Positions 19,210 through 28,947 of a DNA stretch of 64,000 nt are shown in pieces. The stretch is taken from contig CALEZT010000157.1 of NCBI GenBank assembly GCA_937927975.1, positions 1 through 64,000 on the forward strand, given 5' to 3'. The position numbers and the translations under genes are program-made. Each line of letters starts with the position of its first letter. The first letter of the stretch is position 1. The stretch comes from an uncultured Phycisphaerales bacterium (GTDB lineage: Bacteria; Planctomycetota; Phycisphaerae; Sedimentisphaerales; Anaerobacaceae). The notes under the pieces were generated by a model that saw only the letters and a program-made list of their open reading frames with translations, searched no databases and was not told the origin of the DNA.

Positions 19210-19755
19210 ATGGGTAGAAGCGTCGAACTAGCCCGGATCATTGATGGCTGTAAATCGGGGGACGCCGACAGCTTTGCGCAAGTGGTTGACATGTACGCCG
19301 GTCGCTGCTACGGTTACTTTTATCGGCTCACCGGCGACCGCGACCTCAGCGACGAGCTGCTGAGTGAACTATTCATCAAGCTGGTCGAGAAGATCGGGTC
19401 CTACAAGGGCGGCGCGTTTGAAAGCTGGCTCTTCAAGATCGCATCGAACATCTTCCACGACCATCTCCGGGGCAAACAGCGACGCCGCAAGCTGATGGAC
19501 GCGCATCGGACCCAGTTGGAACGGGAGCCCGATCTGAATGAATCGCGATTCTCGGACGAGGGTCAGATACGGCTCGAAAGACTTCAGGTTCACCTGAACC
19601 GGTTGGATGCCGATACCCGCGACTTGATTCTGTTGCGCTTCTACTCGGAAATGAGTTTCAAGGAGATCGCCGAACACCGATCCGAACCGATCGGTACGGC
19701 GTTGTCCAAACTGCACCGGGGACTGAAGAAGTTACGAGAGCTCATGGAGGGGTGA
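19210..19755 (+). CDS. ECF-type RNA polymerase sigma factor
   Basis: A 181-residue sigma70-family protein with region 2 (about 15-90: FAQVVDMYAGRCYGYFYRLTGDRDLSDELLSELFIKL and the FESWLFKIASNIFHDHLR core-binding/-10 part) and region 4 (about 125-178: LDADTRDLILLRFYSEMSFKEIAE then the recognition helix). There is no region 3, as expected for ECF factors. It is followed after 3 bp by a membrane protein and then a secreted protein, so a sigma/anti-sigma-like module is likely. A TTGACA at 19151 could belong to its promoter. Confidence 0.92.
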   Translation: MGRSVELARIIDGCKSGDADSFAQVVDMYAGRCYGYFYRLTGDRDLSDELLSELFIKLVEKIGSYKGGAFESWLFKIASNIFHDHLRGKQRRRKLMDAHRTQLEREPDLNESRFSDEGQIRLERLQVHLNRLDADTRDLILLRFYSEMSFKEIAEHRSEPIGTALSKLHRGLKKLRELMEG

Positions 19756-19758
19756 AGG

Positions 19759-20283
19759 GTGGCTGCCATGAAACAGCACGCAGATGAAAACCTGACGGAA
19801 CTGCTCCGACGGTTCATGGACGACTCGGCCGCACAGGCGGCGCAGGCGGACATTGAGGCCGCTGAGCGGATACTGGAGGCCCATCCGGCTCCCGTCCCAT
19901 CGCCTGAGACCCTGGCGACGATCCGGGCCCTGACCTTGGCGGCGGCCGCACGCAGGCGGCATCGGACCCAGATTTTCCGAGGGGCTGTCGCAGTCGCGGC
20001 GGCGGTGATCCTGACGGTCCTGATCGGCCGTCAGAGCCCTGCGCCTACGGCTGGTCCCAGGGTGAGTTTCGCTTCGATCCTCCCGACTGCGATCTGGGAG
20101 AGCCACGACATCGCGGCCGACGATCTGACCTTGGTGTATTTCGCGTCGGAGATTCGCCATATTGAGGCCGAGATCCGGGCCCTTGATTCGCAAGAAACGG
20201 AGATTCGACGGGCGGACGCCCTGAAAGAACTCGAAATGGAACTGGTCGCGATTGAGACCGAGTATTGGAAAGGATCGTACTGA
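19759..20283 (+). CDS. Single-pass membrane protein, possible anti-sigma partner
   Basis: A 174-residue protein with a cytoplasmic N-terminal helical part (about 1-75, TELLRRFMDDSAAQAAQADIEAAERI), one hydrophobic helix (about 76-95, GAVAVAAAVILTVLIG) and an external helical segment (SEIRHIEAEIRALDSQETEIRR). It starts at GTG 19759, or at ATG 19768, just after the sigma gene. It has no zinc-binding HxxxCxxC motif of the ZAS class. The anti-sigma role is inferred from position and topology only. Its stop overlaps the next start (TGATG). Confidence 0.7.
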   Translation: MAAMKQHADENLTELLRRFMDDSAAQAAQADIEAAERILEAHPAPVPSPETLATIRALTLAAAARRRHRTQIFRGAVAVAAAVILTVLIGRQSPAPTAGPRVSFASILPTAIWESHDIAADDLTLVYFASEIRHIEAEIRALDSQETEIRRADALKELEMELVAIETEYWKGSY

Positions 20284-21095
20284 TGCAGTTGCGTCGAGTG
20301 GCCGCGCTCGTGGCGGGGATCGCGCTGGCCTGTGGATGGACGACAGTGGCCCTGGCGGCAGCCGAGAACAAGCAACCCCAGAACAACATCTGGAAAGACG
20401 AACCCAGGACGTTGCAGCGGGAACTGTCCAAAGACCAGATCGAGCGGATTCTCAAGGGAATCCAGCAGCGGGACCCCGAGAAGGCCAAGGCGCTTGCAGC
20501 GCTTCGACAGAAGGACCCCAATCGATTCATGAACGAGCTGCGCACCCAAGGCCGGCCCGAAATCGACCAGATGCTCCTCGATCGGGTGGAGGCCCGCAGG
20601 CAGGAGCGAAACACCAAGTTCCTCGAATGGCTCAAGGCCAACTACCCTGCCGAGGAACAGACGCTGGCCAAGCTCAAGGAAGGCGACCTCCAGGTGTACC
20701 TCGTGAATTTCGAGACCCTCTGGGACCGGTACGGATACATCTTCGACGCCGAGAACTCCGATCCCGAGCTCGGCGCGGTCCTGAAAGAGGACCTGGCCCT
20801 GCGGAAAAGATCCGAAGACCTGTGCAACCGCCATCGCAGAGCGAAATCCGAGGCCGAGAAGCAGAAGATCGGCGCCGAGCTGCAGGACGTGGTTGCGCGA
20901 CGATACGACTTGATCGTACGACGCAAGGAGATCGCCTACGAGCAGCTCCAGAGGCGACTGGAGGAGCTCCACAGGCAGGTCGGCGACAGCAAGGACGACA
21001 TAGCCAAATTCAAAGACGACCAGATCAAGCGGGAGAACGTTCGCCAGAGAGTCGAAGCCCTGGTCGGCAACAAGAGTCAGTTCAAGTGGGACTGA
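20283..21095 (+). CDS. Secreted helical coiled-coil protein, unknown function
   Basis: A 270-residue protein with a signal peptide (RRVAALVAGIALACGWTTVALAA, cleavage near residue 27). The mature part is almost entirely charged helices (for example YEQLQRRLEELHRQVGDSKDDIAKFKDDQIKREN) that should form coiled coils. The start ATG overlaps the upstream stop by one base, showing translational coupling. It may be a periplasmic sensor or target of the adjacent sigma system; this is inference. Confidence 0.72.
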   Translation: MQLRRVAALVAGIALACGWTTVALAAAENKQPQNNIWKDEPRTLQRELSKDQIERILKGIQQRDPEKAKALAALRQKDPNRFMNELRTQGRPEIDQMLLDRVEARRQERNTKFLEWLKANYPAEEQTLAKLKEGDLQVYLVNFETLWDRYGYIFDAENSDPELGAVLKEDLALRKRSEDLCNRHRRAKSEAEKQKIGAELQDVVARRYDLIVRRKEIAYEQLQRRLEELHRQVGDSKDDIAKFKDDQIKRENVRQRVEALVGNKSQFKWD

Positions 21096-21695
21096 GCCCG
21101 TCTCGCAATCTCAACCGGGCCGCCCAGAACCACCAGCAGAGATCGCATCAACCGGCATCGAGGACAGTCATGGTCTTCCCTTCCTGCTCCCAGGGGGCAG
21201 TTGGAAACCCCGAGAGTCCCGAACCGAGATTCCGCATCGCAACGGGCCATACTACGGTCCTTCCTCGTACGTGTTCTTGTCCTGTCGCTGCGCAATTTGC
21301 GAAGGTAATTCGCACATAGTGGGGTTGATCCCGTACAGCGCCAACAGTATATTTTAGGATACTGGAATACTGTGTGTTTTATCTCGCGGAATTCGGAGGC
21401 GTGTGATGACACTTTGCCGAATGGAGGCAGGATTCGCACATAGGGATTTTTGCGAGCCAATCCCCGCTTTCGCTCCGGCACATAGGTCGTCCGGGATTTC
21501 CCTGTGGACCATCCCGCAACAGCCTCATAGAGGCCCTCTTTGCGGCCGATAGACAATTCAGCCGTCTGTTTGAGGAGCAGAAGTAGTTGGAATTTACCCG
21601 ATGGAGGAAGCACACGGGCACATGATGCCTGGGCCTGCCGCGGTAGAGACTGTCGTCGTAATCGCATATCACTTTTGGTTATTGGAGGTGCAGCA
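21096..21695 (+). other. 600-bp gene-free upstream region with repeated GCACATAG and ATACTG motifs
   Basis: No supported gene was found. The octamer GCACATAG occurs at 21312, 21436 and 21478, twice preceded by TTC. CAGTAT (21345-21350) is followed by two ATACTG copies (21359-21364, 21367-21372), giving alternative hairpins or operator half-sites. The region leads to the secreted discoidin-type gene and may be its regulatory leader. Confidence 0.35.
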
Positions 21696-24407
21696 ATGAA
21701 AACGCGGTTCCTGAAAGCTTTTCTGGCGATTGTTCTGATTTCGGGGTCGCTCTGTGGCCAGGCGAAGGCAGATGCCCTGACGGGATTCAAAGACGTCAAG
21801 GTCATCGGCAACGCCATGGTCAGTCTCACCTACCAGGGAAAGGAATACCTGGTAGCCAACGGAGATCTCATGCTGGGCACCACCACACGATGGTACATCC
21901 CGGCCGACACCAAGGTCCCGACCCAATGGGTCGACGGGACGCCGGCTCCGACCGCGACCGTAAGCACTTCCTCCAACCCCAAGGGGGCCGACATCGGCGC
22001 CAACGCGGATGACTGGATCTTCGCCGTATCGGGAGCGGCGGACGGCATGTCGTCGATCGACGGCATCGATTACCAGGAGACCCTCTTCCCGGTCTTGACG
22101 AATACAATCTTCGTATTCGAACGCGGCGGCAACGACTCAGGCACGTACTACGCGATCCTCGAGGATGGCTCGCTCGGCGCCCCGGTGACGTACACGGCTG
22201 CCAGCACGTACGCCAACACCGGGGTTAATGTGGGCGGCCAGAACGCTTTCGGCGTGGTCTTCACTACCGACGTGCGAGTCAAAGGGGTGCGCATCGCGGC
22301 TTCCGGACACGACGCCTTCACCGTTTGCGCCATCCCGGTGCCGTTGGATCCGAAACAAAGCCGTGACCCGCGGCCGGCAGACAAGGCGACGGATATCTCG
22401 CGGGATCCGGTACTCACTTGGACAGCCGGCGAAGACGTAGCGACGACCAACGGGCATGTCATCTACCTGAGCAAGAACCCCGACGACGTCATCAACGCGA
22501 TCGCCGGCGTCAGCGTCAGCGAGGCCAGCTACGACCCGGGACGGCTGGAGTTCGGAGCGACCTACTACTGGCGCGTGGATGAGGTCGGCGGCGGAGTCTA
22601 TGAGGGCGAGGTGTGGTCGTTCACTATCGAGCCGATCGCCTATCGGATCGCGAAGGTGACCGCCACCGCCTCCAGCGCTCAGGAGGGCATGGGACCCGAG
22701 AACACCGTCAACGGCTCCGGACTCAACGCCAATGGCGAGCACTCGACCGAGGGCGCGGAGATGTGGCTGAGCACCGGCGCCCAGCCGAACTGGATTCAAT
22801 ACGAGTTCGACAAAGCCTATAAGCTTCATGAGATGTGGGTCTGGAACTCCAACCAGTTGGTCGAAGCTTTCGTCGGTTTTGGCGCGAAGAAGGTTACCAT
22901 TGAATACTCGCTTGACGGCAAGGCCTGGACGAAAATGGCCGACGTGCCCGAGTTCGCCCAGGGCTTGGGAACGGCCAATTACACCCACAACACGACTGTC
23001 TCCTTCGGCGGAGCGGTCGCCAAGTACGTGAAGTTGACCATCGACGGTCTCTGGGGCGGCCTGACACAAAGCGGTTTGGCCGAGATCCGGTTCTTCTCCA
23101 TTCCGGTTCAGGCCCGCGAGCCCAAGCCGGCCGATGCGGCGACGGACGTCGACATTGACACCGTCCTGAGCTGGCGTGCCGGACGCGAAGCTGGCTCGCA
23201 TACGGTGTATATCAGTACGGACAGGAATGCGGTGAGCAAGGCAACGGCCCCCAAGACAACCGTGTACGAAACCAGCTTCACTCCGACGGCGGTGGGCTAT
23301 GGCGCCACCTACTACTGGCGTGTGGACGAAGTCAACAATGCGATGGTCCCGCCCGTCCACGAGGGCACCGTGTGGAGCTTCGCCACGCAGGAATACGAGA
23401 TCGTCGATGATTTCGAGACCTACACCGACGACGACGGCAACCGCATCTACCAGGCTTGGGCGGACGGCTACGGCACGACGACCAACGGTTCGCAGGTTGG
23501 CTACGCCGAGGCCCCCTTCGCCGAGAAGGTGAATATCCACACCGGCAAGCAGGCCATGCCCCTGCTGTATAACAACACCGGCGGCGCCGCCTCATCCGAG
23601 GCCGAGCGGACCTTTGACGCCTCGCAGGATTGGACCCGGGCCGGCCTGTCGACTCTCGTGGTCTACTTCCGCGGCGACCCGAACAACACCACCGGCAGGC
23701 TGTATCTGAAAGTCAACGGGGTGAAAGTCCCCTACAGTGGCGATGCAGCCGACTTGAAGGCCACGCCGTGGATCGCATGGTCAGTCAGTCTGGCTTCCGT
23801 GAACACGAATCTGAAGAAGGTCACCAAGCTAACCCTCGGCGTCGACAACGGCGGCGCGGGCACTCTGTACATCGATGACATCCGACTGCTGCCCGCTCCG
23901 CCTGCGCCGGTGGCGTCAGCAACCATCACCGTGGCTGCCGCCACAGCCGTCACCGCCACGGGCAACGACGGCATGGTCCTCACGATCAATGAGATCGAGG
24001 CCAGCAAGCTGATCACCGGCACAACGACCGCCGATTTTGAGAAGTATGCCGACCATCCGGCAGCCCACGCCGACGACCTCAATCTCGGCACGTACGCCAG
24101 CCTGGATGATTCGAAGGTCATTACAGTCATGTTCCCGGTCCCGGTGACCACGATCTTCATCATCGAACGCGGCGGCAACGATTCGGGGTTCGTCCAGCCG
24201 CTGGATGCCGCCGGCGCTCCGGCCGGCGAGCCACAGCCGTACGTGAACGCCAACTGGTTCAAGCCCGGCCTCACGGTCGGCGGCCAGGCGTCCGGCGCGA
24301 TGGTGATTACGGCGACGACGCCGATATCCGGGATCAAGCTGCTGCCGCCGGCCAGCGGCGCCAACGGCATCGACCCGGCCAGCATCTCGGCCGTGCCGGC
24401 GCAGTAG
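21696..24407 (+). CDS. Large secreted protein with F5/8-type C (discoidin) and Fn3-like modules
   Basis: A 903-residue exported protein with signal peptide (MKTRFLKAFLAIVLISGSLCGQAKA). An N-terminal domain (about 27-215) contains VFERGGNDSGTY and a VGGQ segment; a related domain with IIERGGNDSGF and VGGQ recurs at the C-terminus (about 745-903). Between them lie Fn3-like modules with the YYWRVDEV signature (about 218-311 and 470-560), a discoidin/F5/8C carbohydrate-binding domain (about 317-467, NTVNGSGLN, WIQYEFDK, YSLDGKAWT) and a jelly-roll-like segment. It probably binds polysaccharide at the cell surface. GGAGG precedes ATG 21696; an upstream in-frame extension has no signal peptide logic. 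Confidence 0.85.
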   Translation: MKTRFLKAFLAIVLISGSLCGQAKADALTGFKDVKVIGNAMVSLTYQGKEYLVANGDLMLGTTTRWYIPADTKVPTQWVDGTPAPTATVSTSSNPKGADIGANADDWIFAVSGAADGMSSIDGIDYQETLFPVLTNTIFVFERGGNDSGTYYAILEDGSLGAPVTYTAASTYANTGVNVGGQNAFGVVFTTDVRVKGVRIAASGHDAFTVCAIPVPLDPKQSRDPRPADKATDISRDPVLTWTAGEDVATTNGHVIYLSKNPDDVINAIAGVSVSEASYDPGRLEFGATYYWRVDEVGGGVYEGEVWSFTIEPIAYRIAKVTATASSAQEGMGPENTVNGSGLNANGEHSTEGAEMWLSTGAQPNWIQYEFDKAYKLHEMWVWNSNQLVEAFVGFGAKKVTIEYSLDGKAWTKMADVPEFAQGLGTANYTHNTTVSFGGAVAKYVKLTIDGLWGGLTQSGLAEIRFFSIPVQAREPKPADAATDVDIDTVLSWRAGREAGSHTVYISTDRNAVSKATAPKTTVYETSFTPTAVGYGATYYWRVDEVNNAMVPPVHEGTVWSFATQEYEIVDDFETYTDDDGNRIYQAWADGYGTTTNGSQVGYAEAPFAEKVNIHTGKQAMPLLYNNTGGAASSEAERTFDASQDWTRAGLSTLVVYFRGDPNNTTGRLYLKVNGVKVPYSGDAADLKATPWIAWSVSLASVNTNLKKVTKLTLGVDNGGAGTLYIDDIRLLPAPPAPVASATITVAAATAVTATGNDGMVLTINEIEASKLITGTTTADFEKYADHPAAHADDLNLGTYASLDDSKVITVMFPVPVTTIFIIERGGNDSGFVQPLDAAGAPAGEPQPYVNANWFKPGLTVGGQASGAMVITATTPISGIKLLPPASGANGIDPASISAVPAQ

Positions 24408-24567
24408 GAGACGGCCTGGAGGTTGGCTCCGTCGCCATTCCTCCGGGAGCAACAATCGGGCGGAGAGCCGTATTCCTGAGATGCGGCTGTCCGCCCGACG
24501 CCATTTTGCAGCATTGCCCCCGTGTTGCAGGCTGAACCATCGTAATCTGGTTGGGAAGGAGTCCGTC

Positions 24568-25593
24568 ATGCCGAACCCCCTTACGCGACTTGGCCGAGCC
24601 GTCCTCGTCTGGCTTCTGCTGTTCCTGAACATTCCTGTGCTGGCCCGTGCACATGTATTCACGGTGCGAGGCGACAAGACCTGCCTGAATGGGCAGGAGT
24701 TTCTCGTTAAAGGGCTTCGCTGCTCCAACGCACTGATCTCAGACCGGACGGCCCAGGATCTGATCGACAACCTCGACGCCTTTGCCGGCTACGGCGTCAA
24801 TACCCTCAGCGTCTACTTCATGGGTTCGCGTTTCGGCGACGTCAAGGGCTACGATGAGGATGCGAGCCTCAGCTCGGTCTATGCGGAGCGCATGGCCCGG
24901 ATCATCGAGGCCGCAGACAACAGAGGCATGGTCGTCCTCGTCGGCTGCTTGTACTGGAGCACTTCCCGATCGAAGTGGGACAGTTGGACCCAGGCCGAGG
25001 CCAACAAGGCCGTCGCCAACACCGTCGCATGGCTCAAAGAGAAGAGGTATCGGAATGTGTTCGTCGATATCGACAACGAAGGGATGGCTCAGGCCGCCAA
25101 GGGCTTCGATCCGCGACAGATGGTCCTGGCAGGCAAAGCCGCGGACCCCTGCTGCGTGATCGCGACGAATTTCCGGGGCCAACCCCCTGCCGAGGCGGAT
25201 CTTGCCATTCACCATTCGGAGCGGGCCGTCGGCAAGCCATACATCGAGAGCGAGGCCTCCCCCGGCAAGACCCCCGGTGGCTACTGGGGAATCTACAGCA
25301 AACGGGACGGCTACTACAACTATATCAAGATCGGGGTCTACACCGAGGCCATGAAGGCGGACCAGATCAAACAGACGACGGCTCACCTATCGCGTGGTGA
25401 AGGGTATATGCTCGCCTCGACGTGGCTGCAGTGCGTGTCGCCCTATGGGCCCAACCATCGGCCGGGCGGCGAAGGCAGCGCGAATGATCCTGGGATCAAA
25501 TGGTGGCTGGAATTCCTGCGGGACACCTACGGCCCCTACAGACCGCCGGCTCTTGTGACCGTATCCGGTGCCCAGATCCTATCCGTTCCATGA
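24568..25593 (+). CDS. Secreted TIM-barrel glycoside hydrolase-like protein
   Basis: A 341-residue protein with a signal peptide ending near ARA (about residue 27). Early segments FTVRGDKTCLNGQEFLVKGLRCSNAL and YGVNTLSVYFMGSRF resemble the first strands of GH5/GH-A clan barrels. VFVDIDNEGM near residue 175 could hold the acid/base Glu (the NE motif) and IESEAS near residue 230 the nucleophile. The exact GH family and substrate are not certain. AAGGAG lies 6 nt before ATG 24568. It sits 160 bp after the discoidin-type gene, possibly in the same transcript. Confidence 0.72.
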   Translation: MPNPLTRLGRAVLVWLLLFLNIPVLARAHVFTVRGDKTCLNGQEFLVKGLRCSNALISDRTAQDLIDNLDAFAGYGVNTLSVYFMGSRFGDVKGYDEDASLSSVYAERMARIIEAADNRGMVVLVGCLYWSTSRSKWDSWTQAEANKAVANTVAWLKEKRYRNVFVDIDNEGMAQAAKGFDPRQMVLAGKAADPCCVIATNFRGQPPAEADLAIHHSERAVGKPYIESEASPGKTPGGYWGIYSKRDGYYNYIKIGVYTEAMKADQIKQTTAHLSRGEGYMLASTWLQCVSPYGPNHRPGGEGSANDPGIKWWLEFLRDTYGPYRPPALVTVSGAQILSVP

Positions 25594-25623
25594 GTCCCAC
25601 AGGTCCCATTATCTTTGGAGCGG

Positions 25624-26484
25624 CTAGAGCTGCTGGCGTTTGATCTCTTCCTGGGTGGCCCGTTTGAGGGTCCGCTTCTCGACGCTGGTCAGGCTGTGCA
25701 GGCCGGAGCGATGGACCTTCGCCAGGATCCGGTCGACCTCGACTTGCAGCCTGCGGCTCTCCTCAAGTCTCTTCTCCCACGAGCCCGCGCGTCGCTTCAT
25801 CGAGAACTTGTCCCACCTCGGCCCCAACAGAACGTAGGCCGCTCCCATCGCCATGCCGGCGAAATGAGCCGCTTCGCCGCCGGGATTGGGGCCCCGGTTG
25901 AAGAGCACGACGAAGAACGAGTTCAGGGCGAACAGAACCGCCATCAACCGAATCGGAACCGGAAAGACGAAGAACACCAGGACGATGTGGGGAAACAGGA
26001 TCGCGCACGCGGCGATCACGCCGAGGACCGCACCGGAGGCTCCGACCATCGGACCGGCCGCCAGGAAGCCCACGCGGACCAGCAGGGAAAAGACGATCCC
26101 GCCGGCGGCTCCACAGACCAGGTAGAACGTCAGGAACTTACGGCTGCCCCAGGACCGCTCCAGGTAGTGTCCAAGGAAGTAGAGCCCGAGCATGTTGCCG
26201 ATAATGTGCCAGAAACTGTCCCGACTGTGCAGGAACTGGTAGCCAATGAGTCGCCACGGCTGGAGCGTCGTCGCCCAGCTTCGAGGATCGACGGCGAACC
26301 ACCCGTGCAGAAGATCCCCCAGTGAACGGACCAGGCAAAGAACAAAGACCGCAAAGTTGACGATCAGCAGCCACTTGACGACCGGCGTCACGCGAGGGAA
26401 GCTGAAGTGCATCTGCGGCAGGCCAAACCGCTGCTGCCGGAACTCAGACTGCGTGTAATCTCTGTCGTACAACCCCATAGTCAT
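25624..26484 (-). CDS. Rhomboid-family intramembrane serine protease
   Basis: A 286-residue multi-pass protein. The catalytic dyad is Ser150 in GPMVGASGAVLG and His207 in GGEAAHFAGM. HIIGNMLGLYFLG on helix 2 carries the conserved HxxxN. At least six hydrophobic helices cover residues 35-220. A cytoplasmic charged tail follows (SWEKRLEESRRLQVEVDRILAKVH, ending with TLKRATQEEIKRQQL) and resembles the helical tail seen in many bacterial rhomboids. It cleaves membrane proteins within the bilayer; the substrate is unknown. The start is ATG 26484 or 26478; no strong ribosome-binding site is visible. Confidence 0.93.
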   Translation of the reverse strand: MTMGLYDRDYTQSEFRQQRFGLPQMHFSFPRVTPVVKWLLIVNFAVFVLCLVRSLGDLLHGWFAVDPRSWATTLQPWRLIGYQFLHSRDSFWHIIGNMLGLYFLGHYLERSWGSRKFLTFYLVCGAAGGIVFSLLVRVGFLAAGPMVGASGAVLGVIAACAILFPHIVLVFFVFPVPIRLMAVLFALNSFFVVLFNRGPNPGGEAAHFAGMAMGAAYVLLGPRWDKFSMKRRAGSWEKRLEESRRLQVEVDRILAKVHRSGLHSLTSVEKRTLKRATQEEIKRQQL

Positions 26485-26664
26485 CTTCTAGCAAAACCCA
26501 AATTCTCAATCAACGCCATTGTACCACAATATCGGCAATTTGGCAAAATGTTCGCGGAGAAATCCCGCGAGCGATGGAGTTGTGGACACCCTTCGTTCGC
26601 CGGTAGACCGCGCACTCAGCCCATGGACCGATAAGCGTCGCAAACAACGATTCTGCCGCGGTGG

Positions 26665-28947
26665 TCACCTTCCCGCCGTGAGCGCCAGGCGTCGGCAGTT
26701 CTCCACCGCCTCCCGGAGCGTCGCGACCAGTTGGACGTCGCCCTGGCCCTGCGCCAGGGCCAGAGCCCGCTCCTGGTGTCGCAAGGCCTCCTGATGCTTG
26801 CCCTTCTGAGTGAATCCGTTCGCCAGGAAGTGGTGCAGAGCAGGCGACGTGTCCACTTTCGGATTGGCCTTGACAGCCCTGGCGTAGAAGAGCAGCGCGG
26901 GGTCCGTCTGCCCCTGGTCGGCCAGCGCCAAGGCCATGCGGTAGTTGGCCTCCGCGTGCTGCGGATCGAGTTCGAGGACCTTCGCCAAATGCGATTGGGA
27001 CTCCTTGGACTTGCCCGCCAGGAGCAGGGCCTCGCCAAGATGGAAGAGCAATCGCACCAGGGTGTACTGCTCGTCGAGATTGGCAGGCATCTGTCGCAAC
27101 GCCTCCGCCAGGTGCCTGGCGGCTTCGTCGGTCTTCTGCTGATATAGCAGGGCCATGCCCAGATCGTGATGCGCTCGCGGGTTGTGTGGGTCCAACTCCA
27201 GCGTCCTGAGCAGGTGGGCCATTCCCTCCTGCGGCCGGTTCTTGACGTTGTACAGCAGAAACCCGAGACGCTGGTGGGCTTCGACGTTGTCGGGATTGAG
27301 CCTGAGCGCCTGGTCGTACTCGGCAATCGCGCGGTCGGCGTCGCCCTGGCGGTAGAACTCGTTGCCGGCGCGGACGAACGAGTAATCGTTGAGGAACTGC
27401 TCGTTGATCCTGGCGATCGCGTCCGGCCTGGCGTTGAGAAACTCCGGAATGTTGGCCGCCCGATCGGGCGAGGTCAGGTGCGACAGCAGCACCGGCGGAC
27501 TGGCCCGCCCCTGATCGTCGATGTGCGTCAGACACAACTGCGTGTAGTCCGACCAGGCCTTCGACGCAAAAACCAGCCACTTGCCGTTGGGCGAAAAGCT
27601 GTGCCAGGAATTCATCCGCGATGTGTTGCACTCGAGCCGCCGGGCCTGGCCTCCTTCGGCCGGGAGGATATAGAGTTCGCTGTCCTTCTGGAGCAACATG
27701 TAGCTTCGGGCCCTGCAAAACACGATCCACTTGCCGTCGGGCGAATAGCGGCCGAAGTAGTTGCTCAGGCCGTTGTTCGACGCGCCGACCACCGGCTCGG
27801 GCACTCCCCCCCTGCCCTCGTTGAACGGCACCTGGTAGAGATCGAACAGGAAAGGCTTTCCGTCCTCGACGAACTCCTTGCACTCCTCGCGGGTCAACAG
27901 GACCTTGCCCTGGCCTGCGGTGTTCTTGAGATCGTACGCCCTGCTGCGAGCGAAGAGCACGTACTTGCCGTCCGGGCTCCAGCTTGGATTGCTCTGGACG
28001 TACTGGGGATCATCAGCCCCCGGCAGCGGACTGAAGGTCTTGGTCTGGCAGTCGTAGACGCAAAGAATGCCCTTGATCGGGAAGAAGAGCTGCGAGAACG
28101 CCAGGTCAGGCATCGGGACGAACACCGATTTGTCCTTGACCGTGCTCAGGACGTGGCGCCCGTCGGGGGAGATCTGCGAGAGCAGGCCGAAAGTCTGCTC
28201 GCCGTCTTCTTTCTTGTAGTCGTTCCACGTGATGATGTCGCTGGTCGCCAGCACCATCTGCTTCTTGATCGGCGCGATGACGTAGGAGCCTTTGCTGTTG
28301 GCGTAATCGACGTCCATCGCGACCAGCCGCCCGTCCTGCGAGAACGAATGGCAGTTGCCGCAGACAGGCAGGTTCTCCAGGATCACCGGGGGCCTCTGCG
28401 CGGAGGCGATTGAGCCGAACCGCCACCGGATGCGGGACGGGTCCTTCACCGCGTCGACGAAAGGCAGGTTCACCTCGCGATAGAACAGCGGCGCCCCGAC
28501 TTCGTCCTTCGAAGTCCGAATGGCCAGGATGGTCGCTGAGACGGCCTGCGCCGGTTTGCCCGGCTGTGCGCCGACCACGAGGACCTTAGCCTCCTGCTCC
28601 TTCGAAGCGGTCTTAATCCGTTCCCATTCCTTCCCAGTCGGCATCCATCGCTTCTCATGAGTCAGGCACTCCACGGGCGGGCGGCCGTCGTCCAACTCGA
28701 CCCGAACCAGCCAAGTGCAGGCCCGTGGATTAGCGTCCTCCCAGCGGAATTCCGGAGACACAATTTCCGGCGGAAACAGCGTTCCCTCCAGGGGATAGGT
28801 AACGCGAACGTCGTCAAGACCGGTCTGGCGCCGGTACGAGGCCAGAATCTCCTCGGCTCGAAGGCATGTGCGACTCAGCCAGAGAACAGCAACGGCAGCC
28901 ACGGCGCCGACGGCTGCGACGAGAATACAAGCGGCTCTCTTACGCAT
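26665..28947 (-). CDS. Exported beta-propeller (PD40) protein with CxxCH motif and TPR repeats
   Basis: A 760-residue protein anchored or exported by an N-terminal hydrophobic helix (about 5-25). It has a domain to about residue 190, then a single c-type haem-like motif CGNCH (Cys196, Cys199, His200). TolB/PD40-type propeller blades follow, with repeated SPDGKxxxF motifs (ISPDGRHVLST, WSPDGKYVLFAR, YSPDGKWIVFCR, FSPNGKWLVFAS). At least five TPRs (about 505-745, GDADRAIAEYDQALRLNPDN and similar) form the C-terminus. One haem would be covalently bound if cytochrome c maturation is present. The start is ATG 28947 after GGTGAGAG. The function is not known; it may be an envelope scaffold with a redox site. 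Confidence 0.85.
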   Translation of the reverse strand: MRKRAACILVAAVGAVAAVAVLWLSRTCLRAEEILASYRRQTGLDDVRVTYPLEGTLFPPEIVSPEFRWEDANPRACTWLVRVELDDGRPPVECLTHEKRWMPTGKEWERIKTASKEQEAKVLVVGAQPGKPAQAVSATILAIRTSKDEVGAPLFYREVNLPFVDAVKDPSRIRWRFGSIASAQRPPVILENLPVCGNCHSFSQDGRLVAMDVDYANSKGSYVIAPIKKQMVLATSDIITWNDYKKEDGEQTFGLLSQISPDGRHVLSTVKDKSVFVPMPDLAFSQLFFPIKGILCVYDCQTKTFSPLPGADDPQYVQSNPSWSPDGKYVLFARSRAYDLKNTAGQGKVLLTREECKEFVEDGKPFLFDLYQVPFNEGRGGVPEPVVGASNNGLSNYFGRYSPDGKWIVFCRARSYMLLQKDSELYILPAEGGQARRLECNTSRMNSWHSFSPNGKWLVFASKAWSDYTQLCLTHIDDQGRASPPVLLSHLTSPDRAANIPEFLNARPDAIARINEQFLNDYSFVRAGNEFYRQGDADRAIAEYDQALRLNPDNVEAHQRLGFLLYNVKNRPQEGMAHLLRTLELDPHNPRAHHDLGMALLYQQKTDEAARHLAEALRQMPANLDEQYTLVRLLFHLGEALLLAGKSKESQSHLAKVLELDPQHAEANYRMALALADQGQTDPALLFYARAVKANPKVDTSPALHHFLANGFTQKGKHQEALRHQERALALAQGQGDVQLVATLREAVENCRRLALTAGR

